The notes under the pieces are model-generated. The model worked only from the letters and a program-made list of their open reading frames with translations. It was not told where the DNA came from and ran no database searches. The translations under genes and the position numbers were made by a program. Shown piece after piece: positions 31,321-45,300 of a stretch of DNA of 64,000 nt (position 1 is the first letter of the stretch; each line of letters begins with the position of its first letter). The DNA is from Eledone cirrhosa (lineage: Eukaryota > Mollusca > Cephalopoda > Octopoda > Eledonidae): NCBI GenBank assembly GCA_964016885.1, contig OZ024743.1, positions 12,864,086 through 12,928,085 of the forward strand, given 5' to 3'.

Positions 31321-34300
31321 TTGTTGCAGCTGTTGTGTATGGTGTTGTATGGTGCTGTTGCTGCTGTTGTGTTTGGTGATGTTTCTGCTGTTGTGTATGG
31401 TGTTGTATGGTGTTGCTGCTGTTGTGTATGGTATTGTATGGTGTTGTTGCTGCTGTTGTGTATGGTGTCGTATGGTGTTGTTGCTGCTGTTGTGTATGGT
31501 GTTGTTGCTGCTGTCGTGTATGGTGTTGTATGGTGTTGTTGCTGTTGTGTATCGTCTTGTATGGTGTTGTTGCTGCTGTTGTGTATGGTGTTGTATGGTG
31601 CTGTTGCCGTTGTGTATGTTGTGTATGGTGTTGCTGCCGTTGTGTATGTTGTGTATGGTGTTGTTGCTGCCGTTGTGTATGTTGTGTATGGTGTTGCTGC
31701 CGTTGTGTATGTTGTGAATGGTGTTGCTGCCGTTGTGTATGTTGTGTATGGCATTGTTGCTGTTGTGTATGTTGTGTATGGTGTTGCTGCCGTTGTGTAT
31801 GTTGTGTATGGTGTTGTTGCTGTTGTGTATGTTGTGTATGGTGTTGTTGCTGCTGTTGTGTATGGTGTTGCTGCTGTTGTGTATGTTGTGTATGGTGTTG
31901 TTGCTGCTGTTGTGTATGGTGTTGCTGCCGTTGTGTATGTTGTGTCTGGTGTTGTTGCTGCCGTTGTGTATGTTGTGTATGGTGTTGCTGCCGTTGTGTA
32001 TGTTGTGTATGGTGTTGCTGGCGTTGTGTATGTTGTGTATGGTGTTGCTGCCGTTGTGTATGTTGTGTATGGTGTTGCTGCCGTTGTGTATGTTGTGTAT
32101 GGTGTTGCTGCTGTTGTGTATGTTGTGTATGGTGTTGCTGCCGTTGTGTATATTGTGTATGGTGTTGCTGCTGTTGTGTATGTTGTGTATGGTGTTGCTG
32201 CTGTGTGTATGTTGTGTATGGTGTTGTTGCTGTTGTGTATGTTGTGTATGGTGTTGTTGCTGCTGTTGTGTATGGTGTTGCTGCCGTTGTGTATGTTGTG
32301 TATGGTGTTGTTGCTGCCGTTGTGTATGTTGTGTATGGTGTTGCTGCCGTTGTATATGTTGTGTATGGTGTTGCTGCTGTTGTGTATGTTGTGTATGGTG
32401 TTGCTGCAGTTGTGTATGTTGTGTATGGTGTTGCTGCCGTTGTGTATGTTGTGTATGGTCTTGCTGCCGTTGTGTATGTTGTATATGGTCTTGCTGCCGT
32501 TGTGTATGTTGTGTATGGTGTTGCTGCTGTTGTGTATGTTGTGTATGGTGTTGTTGCTGCCGTTGTGTATGTTGTGTATGGTGTTGCTGCTGTTGTGTAT
32601 GTTGTGTATGGTGTTGCTGCTGTTGTGAATGTTGTGTATGGTGTTGCTGCCGTTGTGTATGTTGTGTATGGAGTTGTTGCTGCTGTTGTGTATGATGTGT
32701 ATGGTGTTGCTGCCGTTGTGTATGTTGTGTATGTTGTTGTTGCTGTTGTGTATGTTGTGTATGGTGTTGCTGCTGTTGTGTACGTTGTGTATGGTGTTGC
32801 TGCCGTTGTGTATGTTGTGTATGGTGTTGCTGCTGTTGTGTATGTTGTGTATGGCGTTGCTGCTGTTGTGAATGTTGTGTATGGTGTTGTTGCTGTTGTG
32901 TATGTTGTGTATGGTGTTGCTGCTGTTGTGTACGTTGTGTATGGTGTTGCTGCTGTTGTGTATGTTGTGTATGGCGTTGCTGCTGTTGTGTACGTTGTGT
33001 ATGGTGTTGCTGCTGTTGTGTATGTTGTGTATGGCGTTGCTGCTGTTGTGAATGTTGTGTATGGTGTTGTTGCTGTTGTGTATGTTGTGTATGGTGTTGC
33101 TGCCGTTGTGTATGTTGTGTATGGTGTTGCTGCTGTTGTGTACGTTGTGTATGGTGTTGCTGCTGTTGTGTATGTTGTGTATGGCGTTGCTGCTGTTGTG
33201 AATGTTGTGTATGGTGTTGTTGCTGTTGTGTATGTTGTGTATGGTGTTGCTGCCGTTGTGTATGTTGTGTATGGTGTTGCTGCTGTTGTGTACGTTGTGT
33301 ATGGTGTTGCTGCCGTTGTGTATGTTGTGTATGGTGTTGCTGCTGTTGTGTATGTTGTGTATGGCGTTGCTGCCGTTGTGTATGTTGTGTATGGTGTTGC
33401 TGCTGTTGTGTATGTTGTGTATGGTGTTGTTGCTGCCGTTGTGTATGTTGTGTATGGTGTTGCTGCTGTTGTGAATGTTGTGTATGGTGTTGCTGCCGTT
33501 GTGTATGTTGTGTATGGTGTTGCTGCCGTTGTGTATGTTGTGTATGGTGTTGCTGCTGTTGTGTATGTTGTGTATGGTGTGGCTGCCGTTGTGTATGTTG
33601 TGTATGGTGTTGCTGCTGTGTGTATGTTGTGTATGGTGTTGTTGCTGCTGTTGTGTATGGTGTTGTATGGTGTTGTTGCTGCTGTTGTGTATGGTGTTGT
33701 ATGGTGTTGTTGCAGCTGTTGTGTATGGTGTTGTATGGTGCTGTTGCTGCTGTTGTGTATGGTGATGTTTCTGCTGTTGTGTATGGTGTTGTATGGTGTT
33801 GCTGCTGTTGTGTATGGTATTGTATGGTGTTGTTGCTGCTGTTGTGTATGGTGTCGTATGGTGTTGTTGCTGCTGTTGTGTATGGTGTTGTTGCTGCTGT
33901 CGTGTATGGTGTTGTATGGTGTTGTTGCTGTTGTGTATCGTCTTGTATGGTGTTGTTGCTGCTGTTGTGTATGGTGTTGTATGGTGTTGTTGCAGCTGTT
34001 GTGTATGGTGTTGTATGGTGTTGTTGCTGTTGTGTATCGTCTTGTATGGTGTTGTTGCTGCTGTTGTGTATGGTGTTGTATGGTGTTGTTGCTGCTGTCG
34101 TGTATGGTGTTGTATGGTGTTGTTGCTGTTGTGTATCGTCTTGTATGGTGTTGTTGCTGCTGTTGTGTATGGTGTTGTATGGTGTTGTTGCAGCTGTTGT
34201 GTATGGTGTTGTATGGTGCTGTTGCTGCTGTTTTGTATGGTGATGTTTCTGCTGTTGTGTATGGTGTTGTATGGTGTTGCTGCTGTTGTGTATGGTATTG

Positions 34301-37300
34301 TATGGTGTTGTTGCTGCTGTTGTGTATGGTGTCGTATGGTGTTGTGGCTGCTGTTGTGAATGGTGTTGTTGCTGCTGTCGTGTATGGTGTTGTATGGTGT
34401 TGTTGCTGTTGTGTATCGTGTTGTATGGTGTTGTTGCTGCTGTTGTGTATGGTGTTGCTGCCGTTGTGTATGTTGTGTATGGTGTTGTTGCTGCCGTTGT
34501 GTATGTTGTGTATGGTGTTGCTGCCGTTGTGTATGTTGTGAATGGTGTTGCTGCCGTTATGTATGTTGTGTATGGAGTTGTTGCTGTTGTGTATGTTGTG
34601 TATGGTGTTGCTGCCGTTGTGTATGTTGTGTATGGTGTTGTTGCTGCTGTTGTGTATGGTGTTGCTGCCTTTGTGTATGTTGTGTATGGTGTTGTTGCTG
34701 CCGTTGTGTATGTTGTGTATGGTGTTGCTGCCGTTGTGTATGTTGTGTATGGTATTGCTGCCGTTGTGTATGTTGTGTATGGAGTTGTTGCTAGTGTGTG
34801 TATGTTGTGTATGGTGTTGCTGCTTTTGTGTATGTTGTGTATGGTGTTGCTGCAGTTGTGTATGTTGTGTATGGTGTTGATGCTGTTGTGTATGTTGTGT
34901 ATGGTGTTGCTGCAGTTGTGTATGTTGTGTATGGTGTTGCTGCCGTTGTGTATGTTGTGTATGGTGTTGCTGCAGTTGTGTATGTTGTGTATGGTGTTGC
35001 TGCCGTTGTGTATGTTGTGTATGGTGTTGCTGCAGTTGTGTATGTTGTGTATGGTGTTGCTGCCGTTGTGTATGTTGTGTATGGTGTTGTTGCTGCCGTT
35101 CTGTATGTTGTGTATGGTGTTGCTGCCGTTGTGTATGTTGTGAATGGTGTTGCTGCCGTTGTGTATGTTGTGTATGGCATTGTTGCTGTTGTGTATTTTG
35201 TGTATGGTGTTGCTGCCGTTGTGTATGTTGTGTATGGTGTTGTTGCTGTTGTGTATGTTGTGTATGGTGTTGTTGCTGCTGTTGTGTATGGTGTTGCTGC
35301 CGTTGTGTATGTTGTGTATGGTGTTGTTGCTGCTGTTGTATATGGTGTTGCTGCCGTTGTGTATGTTGTGTATGGTGTTGTTGCTGCCGTTGTGTATGTT
35401 GTGTATGGTGTTGCTGCCGTTGTGTATGTTGTGTATGGTGTTGCTGGCGTTGTGTATGTTGTGTATGGTGTTGCTGCTGTTGTGTATGTTGTGTATGGTG
35501 TTGCTGCCGTTGTGTATGTTGTGTATGGTGTTGCTGCCGTTGTGTATGTTGTGTATGGTGTTGCTGCTGTTGTGTATTTGTGTATGGTGTTGCTGCAGTT
35601 GTGTATGTTGTGTATGGTGTTGCTGCTGTGTGTATGTTGTGTATGGTGTTGCTGCTGTTGTGTATGTTGTGTATGGTGTTGCTGCAGTTGTGTATGTTGT
35701 GTATGGTGTTGCTGTGTATGTTGTGTATGGTGTTGCTGCTGTTGTGTATGTTGTGTATGGTGTTGCTGCCGTTGTGTATGTTGTGTATGGTGTTGCTGCT
35801 GATGTGTATGTTGTGTATGGTGTTGCTGCCGTTGTGTATGTTGTGTATGGTGTAGGTGCCGTCGTGTATGTTGTGTATGGTGTTGTATGGTGTTGTTGCT
35901 GCTGTTGTGTATGGTGTTGTATGGTGTTGTTGCTGCTGTTGTGTATGGTGTTGTATGGTGTTGTTGCAGCTGTTGTGTATGGTGTTGTATGGTGCTGTTG
36001 CTGCTGTTGTGTATGGTGATGTTTCTGCTGTTGTGTATGGTGTTGTATGGTGTTGCTGCTGTTGTGTATGGCATTGTATGGTGTTGTTGCTGCTGTTGTG
36101 TATGGTGTCGTATGGTGTTGTTGCTGCTGTTGTGTATGGTGTTGTTGCTGCTGTCGTGTATGGTGTTGTATGGTGTTGTTGCTGTTGTGTATCGTCTTGT
36201 ATGGTGTTGTTGCTGCTGTTGTGTATGGTGTTGTATGGTGTTGTTGCTGCTGTTGTGTATGGTGTTGTATGGTGCTGTTGCCGTTGTGTATGTTGTGTAT
36301 GGTGTTGCTGCCGTTGTGTATGTTGTGTATGGTGTTGTTGCTGCCGTTGTGTATGTTGTGTATGGTGTTGCTGCCGGTGTGTATGTTGTGAATGATGTTG
36401 CTGCCGTTGTGTATGTTGTGTATGGAGTTGTTGCTGTTGTGTATGTTGTGTATGGTGTTGCTGCCATTGTGTATGTTGTGTATGGTGTTGTTGCTGTTGT
36501 GTATGTTGTGTATGGTGTTGTTGCTGCTTTTGTGTATGGTGTTGCTGCCGTTGTGTATGTTGTGTATGGTGTTGTTGCTGCTGTTGTGTATGGTGTTGCT
36601 GCCGTTGTGTATGTTGTGTATGGTGTTGTTGCTGCCGTTGTGTATGTTGTGTATGGTGTTGCTGCCGTTGTGTATGTTGTGTATGGTGTTGCTGCCGTTG
36701 TGTATGTTGTGTATGGTGTTGCTGCCCTTGTGTATGTTGTGTATGGTGTTGCTGCCGTTGTGTATGTTGTGTATGGTGTTGCTGCCGTTGTGTATGTTGT
36801 GTATGGTGTTGTTGCTGTTGTGTATGTTGTGTATGGTGTTGTTGCTGTTGTGTACGTTGTGTATGGTGTTGCTGCCGTTGTGTATGTTGTGTATGGTGTT
36901 GCTGCCGTTGTGTATGTTGTGTATGGTGTTGTTGCTGTTGTGTATGTTGTGTATGGTGTTATTGCTGCTGTTGTGTATGGTGTTGCTGCCGTTGTGTATG
37001 TTGTTTTTTGTTGTTGTTGCTGCCGTTGTGTATGTTGTGTATGGTGTTGCTGCCGTTGTGTATGTTGTGTATGGTGTTGCTGCCGTTGTGTATGTTGTGT
37101 ATGGAGTTGTTGCTGCTGTGTGTATGTTGTGTATGGTGTTGCTGCTGTTGTGTATGTTGTGTATGGTGTTGCTGCAGTTGTGTATGTTGTGTATGGTGTT
37201 GCTGCTGTTGTGTATGTTGTGTATGGTGTTGCTGCAGTTGTGTATGTTGTGTATGGTGTTGCTGCCGTTGTGTATGTTGTGTATGGTGTTGCTGCTGTTG

Positions 37301-40300
37301 TGTATGTTGTGTATGGTGTTGCTGCCGTTGTGTATGTTGTGTATGGTGTTGCTGCTGTGTGTATGATGTGTATGGTGTTGCTGCCATTGTGTATGTTGTG
37401 TATGGTGTAGGTGCCGTTGTGTATGTTGTGTATGGTGTTGTATGGTGTTGTTGCTGCTGTTGTGTATGGTGTTGTATGGTGTTGTTGCTGCTGTTGTGTA
37501 TGGTGTTGTATGGTGTTGTTGCAGCTGTTGTGTATGGTGTTGTATGGTGCTGTTGCTGCTGTTGTGTTTGGTGATGTTTCTGCTGTTGTGTATGGTGTTG
37601 TATGGTGTTGCTGCTGTTGTGTATGGTATTGTATGGTGTTGTTGCTGCTGTTGTGTATGGTGTCGTATGGTGTTGTTGCTGCTGTTGTGTATGGTGTTGT
37701 TGCTGCTGTCGTGTATGGTGTTGTATGGTGTTGTTGCTGTTGTGTATCGTCTTGTATGGTGTTGTTGCTGCTGTTGTGTATGGTGTTGTATGGTGCTGTT
37801 GCCGTTGTGTATGTTGTGTATGGTGTTGCTGCCGTTGTGTATGTTGTGTATGGTGTTGTTGCTGCCGTTGTGTATGTTGTGTATGGTGTTGCTGCCGTTG
37901 TGTATGTTGTGAATGGTGTTGCTGCCGTTGTGTATGTTGTGTATGGCATTGTTGCTGTTGTGTATGTTGTGTATGGTGTTGCTGCCGTTGTGTATGTTGT
38001 GTATGGTGTTGTTGCTGTTGTGTATGTTGTGTATGGTGTTGTTGCTGCTGTTGTGTATGGTGTTGCTGCTGTTGTGTATGTTGTGTATGGTGTTGTTGCT
38101 GCTGTTGTGTATGGTGTTGCTGCCGTTGTGTATGTTGTGTCTGGTGTTGTTGCTGCCGTTGTGTATGTTGTGTATGGTGTTGCTGCCGTTGTGTATGTTG
38201 TGTATGGTGTTGCTGGCGTTGTGTATGTTGTGTATGGTGTTGCTGCCGTTGTGTATGTTGTGTATGGTGTTGCTGCCGTTGTGTATGTTGTGTATGGTGT
38301 TGCTGCTGTTGTGTATGTTGTGTATGGTGTTGCTGCCGTTGTGTATATTGTGTATGGTGTTGCTGCTGTTGTGTATGTTGTGTATGGTGTTGCTGCTGTG
38401 TGTATGTTGTGTATGGTGTTGTTGCTGTTGTGTATGTTGTGTATGGTGTTGTTGCTGCTGTTGTGTATGGTGTTGCTGCCGTTGTGTATGTTGTGTATGG
38501 TGTTGTTGCTGCCGTTGTGTATGTTGTGTATGGTGTTGCTGCCGTTGTATATGTTGTGTATGGTGTTGCTGCTGTTGTGTATGTTGTGTATGGTGTTGCT
38601 GCAGTTGTGTATGTTGTGTATGGTGTTGCTGCCGTTGTGTATGTTGTGTATGGTCTTGCTGCCGTTGTGTATGTTGTATATGGTCTTGCTGCCGTTGTGT
38701 ATGTTGTGTATGGTGTTGCTGCTGTTGTGTATGTTGTGTATGGTGTTGTTGCTGCCGTTGTGTATGTTGTGTATGGTGTTGCTGCTGTTGTGTATGTTGT
38801 GTATGGTGTTGCTGCTGTTGTGAATGTTGTGTATGGTGTTGCTGCCGTTGGGTATGTTGTGTATGGAGTTGTTGCTGCTGTTGTGTATGATGTGTATGGT
38901 GTTGCTGCCGTTGTGTATGTTGTGTATGTTGTTGTTGCTGTTGTGTATGTTGTGTATGGTGTTGCTGCTGTTGTGTACGTTGTGTATGGTGTTGCTGCCG
39001 TTGTGTATGTTGTGTATGGTGTTGCTGCTGTTGTGTATGTTGTGTATGGCGTTGCTGCTGTTGTGAATGTTGTGTATGGTGTTGTTGCTGTTGTGTATGT
39101 TGTGTATGGTGTTGCTGCTGTTGTGTACGTTGTGTATGGTGTTGCTGCTGTTGTGTATGTTGTGTATGGCGTTGCTGCTGTTGTGAATGTTGTGTATGGT
39201 GTTGTTGCTGTTGTGTACGTTGTGTATGGTGTTGCTGCTGTTGTGTATGTTGTGTATGGCGTTGCTGCTGTTGTGAATGTTGTGTATGGTGTTGTTGCTG
39301 TTGTGTATGTTGTGTATGGTGTTGCTGCCGTTGTGTATGTTGTGTATGGTGTTGCTGCTGTTGTGTACGTTGTGTATGGTGTTGCTGCTGTTGTGTATGT
39401 TGTGTATGGCGTTGCTGCTGTTGTGAATGTTGTGTATGGTGTTGTTGCTGTTGTGTATGTTGTGTATGGTGTTGCTGCCGTTGTGTATGTTGTGTATGGT
39501 GTTGCTGCTGTTGTGTACGTTGTGTATGGTGTTGCTGCCGTTGTGTATGTTGTGTATGGTGTTGCTGCTGTTGTGTATGTTGTGTATGGCGTTGCTGCCG
39601 TTGTGTATGTTGTGTATGGTGTTGCTGCTGTTGTGTATGTTGTGTATGGTGTTGTTGCTGCCGTTGTGTATGTTGTGTATGGTGTTGCTGCTGTTGTGAA
39701 TGTTGTGTATGGTGTTGCTGCCGTTGTGTATGTTGTGTATGGTGTTGCTGCCGTTGTGTATGTTGTGTATGGTGTTGCTGCTGTTGTGTATGTTGTGTAT
39801 GGTGTGGCTGCCGTTGTGTATGTTGTGTATGGTGTTGCTGCTGTGTGTATGTTGTGTATGGTGTTGTTGCTGCTGTTGTGTATGGTGTTGTATGGTGTTG
39901 TTGCTGCTGTTGTGTATGGTGTTGTATGGTGTTGTTGCAGCTGTTGTGTATGGTGTTGTATGGTGCTGTTGCTGCTGTTGTGTATGGTGATGTTTCTGCT
40001 GTTGTGTATGGTGTTGTATGGTGTTGCTGCTGTTGTGTATGGTATTGTATGGTGTTGTTGCTGCTGTTGTGTATGGTGTCGTATGGTGTTGTTGCTGCTG
40101 TTGTGTATGGTGTTGTTGCTGCTGTCGTGTATGGTGTTGTATGGTGTTGTTGCTGTTGTGTATCGTCTTGTATGGTGTTGTTGCTGCTGTTGTGTATGGT
40201 GTTGTATGGTGTTGTTGCAGCTGTTGTGTATGGTGTTGTATGGTGTTGTTGCTGTTGTGTATCGTCTTGTATGGTGTTGTTGCTGCTGTTGTGTATGGTG

Positions 40301-41250
40301 TTGTATGGTGTTGTTGCTGCTGTCGTGTATGGTGTTGTATGGTGTTGTTGCTGTTGTGTATCGTCTTGTATGGTGTTGTTGCTGCTGTTGTGTATGGTGT
40401 TGTATGGTGTTGTTGCAGCTGTTGTGTATGGTGTTGTATGGTGCTGTTGCTGCTGTTTTGTATGGTGATGTTTCTGCTGTTGTGTATGGTGTTGTATGGT
40501 GTTGCTGCTGTTGTGTATGGTATTGTATGGTGTTGTTGCTGCTGTTGTGTATGGTGTCGTATGGTGTTGTGGCTGCTGTTGTGAATGGTGTTGTTGCTGC
40601 TGTCGTGTATGGTGTTGTATGGTGTTGTTGCTGTTGTGTATCGTGTTGTATGGTGTTGTTGCTGCTGTTGTGTATGGTGTTGCTGCCGTTGTGTATGTTG
40701 TGTATGGTGTTGTTGCTGCCGTTGTGTATGTTGTGTATGGTGTTGCTGCCGTTGTGTATGTTGTGAATGGTGTTGCTGCCGTTATGTATGTTGTGTATGG
40801 AGTTGTTGCTGTTGTGTATGTTGTGTATGGTGTTGCTGCCGTTGTGTATGTTGTGTATGGTGTTGTTGCTGCTGTTGTGTATGGTGTTGCTGCCTTTGTG
40901 TATGTTGTGTATGGTGTTGTTGCTGCCGTTGTGTATGTTGTGTATGGTGTTGCTGCCGTTGTGTATGTTGTGTATGGTATTGCTGCCGTTGTGTATGTTG
41001 TGTATGGAGTTGTTGCTAGTGTGTGTATGTTGTGTATGGTGTTGCTGCTTTTGTGTATGTTGTGTATGGTGTTGCTGCAGTTGTGTATGTTGTGTATGGT
41101 GTTGATGCTGTTGTGTATGTTGTGTATGGTGTTGCTGCAGTAGTGTATGTTGTGTATGGTGTTGCTGCCGTTGTGTATGTTGTGTATGGTGTTGCTGCAG
41201 TTGTGTATGTTGTGTATGGTGTTGCTGCCGTTGTGTATGTTGTGTATGGT
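28841..41250. repeat. Tandem duplication of about 6.2 kb
   Basis: Copy one is about 28,841-35,035 and copy two about 35,036-41,250. Landmarks at 28,901, 29,657, 30,809, 31,212 and 31,378 recur exactly 6,195 bp later. From about 33.7 kb on the offset is 6,225 because copy two gained one net 30-bp unit. Private variants are shared (GTTTGGTGATG at 31,378 and 37,573; TTTTGTATGGTGATG at 34,242 and 40,467). I noticed only a few substitutions between copies, such as a G at 38,851. Copy one also contains the second 2,554-bp unit, so the 2.5-kb event came first. Confidence 0.88.
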
Positions 41251-42399
41251 GTTGCTGCCCTTGTGTATGTTGTGTATGGTGTTGCTGCCGTTGTGTATGT
41301 TGTGTATGGTGTTGCTGCTGTTGTGTATGTTGTGTATGGTGTTGTTGCTACCGTTGTGTATGTTGTGTATGGTGTTGCTGCTGTTGTGAATGTTGTGTAT
41401 GGTGTTGCTGCCGTTGTGTATGTTGTGTATGGTGTTGCTGCCGTTGTGTATGTTGTGTATGGTGTTGCTGCTGTTGTGTATGTTGTGTATGGTGTTGCTG
41501 CCGTTGTGTATGTTGTGTATGGTGTTGCTGCTGTGTGTATGTTGTGTATGGTGTTGCTGCTGTGTGTATGTTGTGTATGGTGTTGTTGCTGTTGTGTATG
41601 TTGTGTATGGTGTTGTTGCTGCTGTTGTGTATGGTGTTGTATGGTGTTGTTGCAGCTGTTGTGTATGGTATTGTATGGTGCTGTTGCTGCTGTTGTGTAT
41701 GGTGATGTTTCTGCTGTTGTGTATGGTGTTGTATGGTGTTGCTGCCCTTGTGTATGTTGTGTATGATGTTGCTGCTGTTGTGCACGTTGTGTATGGTGTT
41801 GCTGCTGTTGTGAATGTTGTGTATGGTGTTGCTGCCGTTGTGTATGTTGTGTATGGTGTTGCTGCCGTTGTGTATGTTGTGTATGGTGTTGCTGCTGTTG
41901 TGAATGTTGTGTATGGTGTTGCTGCCGTTGTGTATGTTGTGTATGGTGTTGCTGCCGTTGTGTATGTTGTGTATGGTGTTGTTGCTGTTGTGTATGTTGT
42001 GTATGGCGTTGTTGCTGTTGTGTACGTTGTGTATGGTGTTGCTGCCGTTGTGTATGTTGTGTATGGTGTTGCTGCCGTTGTGTATGTTGTGTATGGTGTT
42101 GCTGCTGTTGTGAATGTTGTGTATGGTGTTGCTGCCGTTGTGTATGTTGTGTATGGTGTTGCTGCCGTTGTGTATGTTGTGTATGGTGTTGCTGCTGTGT
42201 GTATGTTGTGTATGGTGTTATTGCTGTTGTGTATGTTGTGTATGGTGTTGCTGCTGTTGTGTATGTTGTGTATGGTGTTGCTGCTGTTGTGTATGTTGTG
42301 TATGGTGTTACTGCTGTGTGTATGTTGTGTATGGTGTTGTTGCTGTTGTGTATGTTGTGTATGGTGTTGTTGCTACTGTTGTGTATGGTGTTGCTGCCG

Positions 42400-45300
42400 T
42401 TGTGTATGTTGTGTATGGTGTTGTTGCTGCCGTTGTGTATGTTGTGTATGGTGTTGCTGCCGTTGTGTATGTTGTGTATGGCATTGCTGCTGTTGTGTAT
42501 GTTGTGTATGGTGTTGCTGCCGTTGTGTATGTTGTGTATGGTGTTGCTGCTGTTGTGTATGTTGTGTATGGTGTTGCTGCCGTTGTGTATGTTGTGTATG
42601 GTGTTGCTGCTGTTGTGTATGTTGTGTATGGTGTTGCTGCTGTGTGTATGTTGTGTATGGTGTTGTTGCTGTTGTGTATGTTGTGTATGGTGTTGTTGCT
42701 GCTGTTGTGTATGCTGTTGCTGCCGTTGTGTATGTTGTGTATGGTGTTGTTGCTGCCGTTGTGTATGTTGTGTATGGTGTTGCTGCCGTTGTGTATGTTG
42801 TGTATGGCGTTGCTGCTGTTGTGTATGTTGTGTATGGTGTTGCTGCCGTTGTGTATGTTGTGTATGGTGTTGCTGCCGTTGTGTATGTTGTGTATGGTGT
42901 TGCTGCCGTTGTGTATGTTGTGTATGGTGTTGCTGCCGTTGTGTATGTTGTGTATGGTGTTGTTGCTGCCGTTGTGTATGTTGTGTATGGTGTTGCTGCT
43001 GTTGTGCATATTGTGTATGGTGTTGTTGCTGCCGTTGTGTATGTTGTGAATGGTGATGCTGCCGTTGTGTATGTTGTGTATGGAGTTGTTGCTGTTGTGT
43101 ATGTTGTGTATGGTGTTGCTGCCGTTGTGTATGTTGTGTATGGTGTTGTTGCTGCTGTTGTGTATGGTGCTGCTGCCGTTGTGTATGTTGTGTATTGTGT
43201 TGTTGCTGTTGTGTATGTTGTGTATGGTGTTGTTGCTGCTGTTGTGTATGGGGCTGCTGCCGTTGTGTATGTTGTGTATGGTGTTGTATGGTGTTGTTGC
43301 TGCTGTTGTGTATGGTGTTGTATGGTGTTGTTGCTGCTGTTGTGTATGGTGTTGTATGGTGTTGTTGCAGCTGTTGTGTATGGTGTTGTATGGTGCTGTT
43401 GCTGCTGTTGTGTATGGTGATGTTTCTGCTGTTGTGTATGGTGTTGTATGGTGTTGCTGCTGTTGTGTATGGTATTGTATGGTGTTGTTGCTGCTGTTGT
43501 GTATGGTGTCGTATGGTGTTGTTGCTGCTGTTGTGTATGGTGTTGTTGCTGCTGTCGTGTATGGTGTTGTATGGTGTTGTTGCTGTTGTGTATCGTGTTG
43601 TATGGTGTTGTTGCTGCTGTTGTGTATGGTGTTGCTGCCGTTGTGTATGTTGTGTATGGTGTTGTTGCTGTCGTTGTGTATGTTGTGTATGGTGTTGCTG
43701 CCGTTGTGTATGTTATGAATGGTGTTGCTGCCGTTGTGTATGTTGTGTATGGAGTTGTTGCTGTTGTGTATGTTGTGTATGGTGTTGCTGCCGTTGTGTA
43801 TGTTGTGTATGGTGTTGTTGCTGTTGTGTATGTTGTGTATGGTGTTGTTGCTGCTGTTGTGTATGGTGTTGCTGCCGTTGTGTATGTTGTGTATGGTGTT
43901 GTTGCTGCTGTTGTGTATGGTGTTGCTGCCGTTGTGTATGTTGTGTATGGTGTTGTTGCTGCCGTTGTGTATGTTGTGTATGGTGTTGCTGCCGTTGTGT
44001 ATGTTGTGTATGGTGTTGCTGCTGTTGTGCATGTTGTGTATGGTGTTGCTGCTGCCGTTGTGTATGTTGTGTATGGTGTTGTTGCTGTTGTGTACGTTGT
44101 GTATGGTGTTGCTGCCGTTGTGTATGTTGTGTATGGTGTTGCTGCCGTTGTGTATGTTGTGTATGGCGTTGCTGCTGTTGTGAATGTTGTGTATGGTGTT
44201 GCTGCTGTTGTGTATGTTGTGTATGGTGTTGCTGCTGTGTGTATGTTGTGTATGGTGTTGTTGCTGTTGTGTATGTTGTGTATGGTGTTGCTGCTGTTGT
44301 GTATGTTGTGTATGGTGTTGTTGCTACCGTTGTGTAAGTTGTGTATGGTGTTGCTGCTGTTGTGTATGTTGTGTATGGTGTTGCTGCTGTTGTGAATGTT
44401 GTGTATGGTGTTGCTGCCGTTGTGTATGTTGTGTATGGTGTTGCTGCCGTTGTGTATGTTGTGTATGGTGTTGCTGCTGTTGTGTATGTTGTGTATGGTG
44501 TTGCTGCCGTTGTGTATGTTGTGTATGGTGTTGCTGCTGTTGTGTATGTTGTGTATGGTGTTGCTGCTGTGTGTATGTTGTGTATGGTGTTGTTGCTGTT
44601 GTGTATGTTGTGTATGGTGTTGTTGCTGCTGTTGTGTATGGTGTTGTATGGTGCTGTTGCTGCTGTTGTGTATGGTGATGTTTCTGCTGTTGTGTATGGT
44701 GTTGTATGGTGTTTCTGCTGTTGTGTATGTTGTGTATGGTGTTGCTGCTGTTGTGAATGTTGTGTATGGTTTTGCTGCCGTTGTGTATGTTGTGTATGGT
44801 GTTGCTGCCGTCGTGTATGTTGTGTATGGCGTTGCTGCCGTTGTGTATGTTGTGTATGGTGTTGCTGCTGTTGTGTATGTTGTGTATGGTGTTGCTGCTG
44901 TGTGTATGTTGTGTATGGTGTTGTTGCTGTTGTGTATGTTGTGTATGGTGTTGCTGCTGTTGTGTATGTTGTGTATGGTGTTGTTGCTACCGTTGTGTAT
45001 GTTGTGTATGGTGTTGCTGCTGTTGTGTATGGTGTTGCTGCTGTTGTGTATGTTGTGTATGGTGTTGCTGCCGTTGTGTATGTTGTGTATGGTGTTGCTG
45101 CTGTTGTGTATGTTGTGTATGGTGTTGCTGCCGTTGTGTATGTTGTGTATGGTGTTGCTGCTGTTGTGTATGTTGTGTATGGTGTTGCTGCTGTGTGTAT
45201 GTTGTGTATGGTGTTGTTGCTGTTGTGTATGTTGTGTATGGTGTTGTTGCTGCTGTTGTGTATGGTGTTGCTGCCGTTGTGTATGTTGTGTATGGTGTTG

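Noticed and set aside
23280..31754. A 2,824-codon open frame on the minus strand, and many other frames of hundreds of codons in the array
   Set aside because: The basic 30-bp unit contains no stop trinucleotide on either strand and is a multiple of three, so long frames appear automatically on both strands, with only variants such as GTGAATG or GTAGG closing some of them. No start context, exon boundary, domain or codon bias supports one frame over another, and 29- and 34-bp units shift frame freely.
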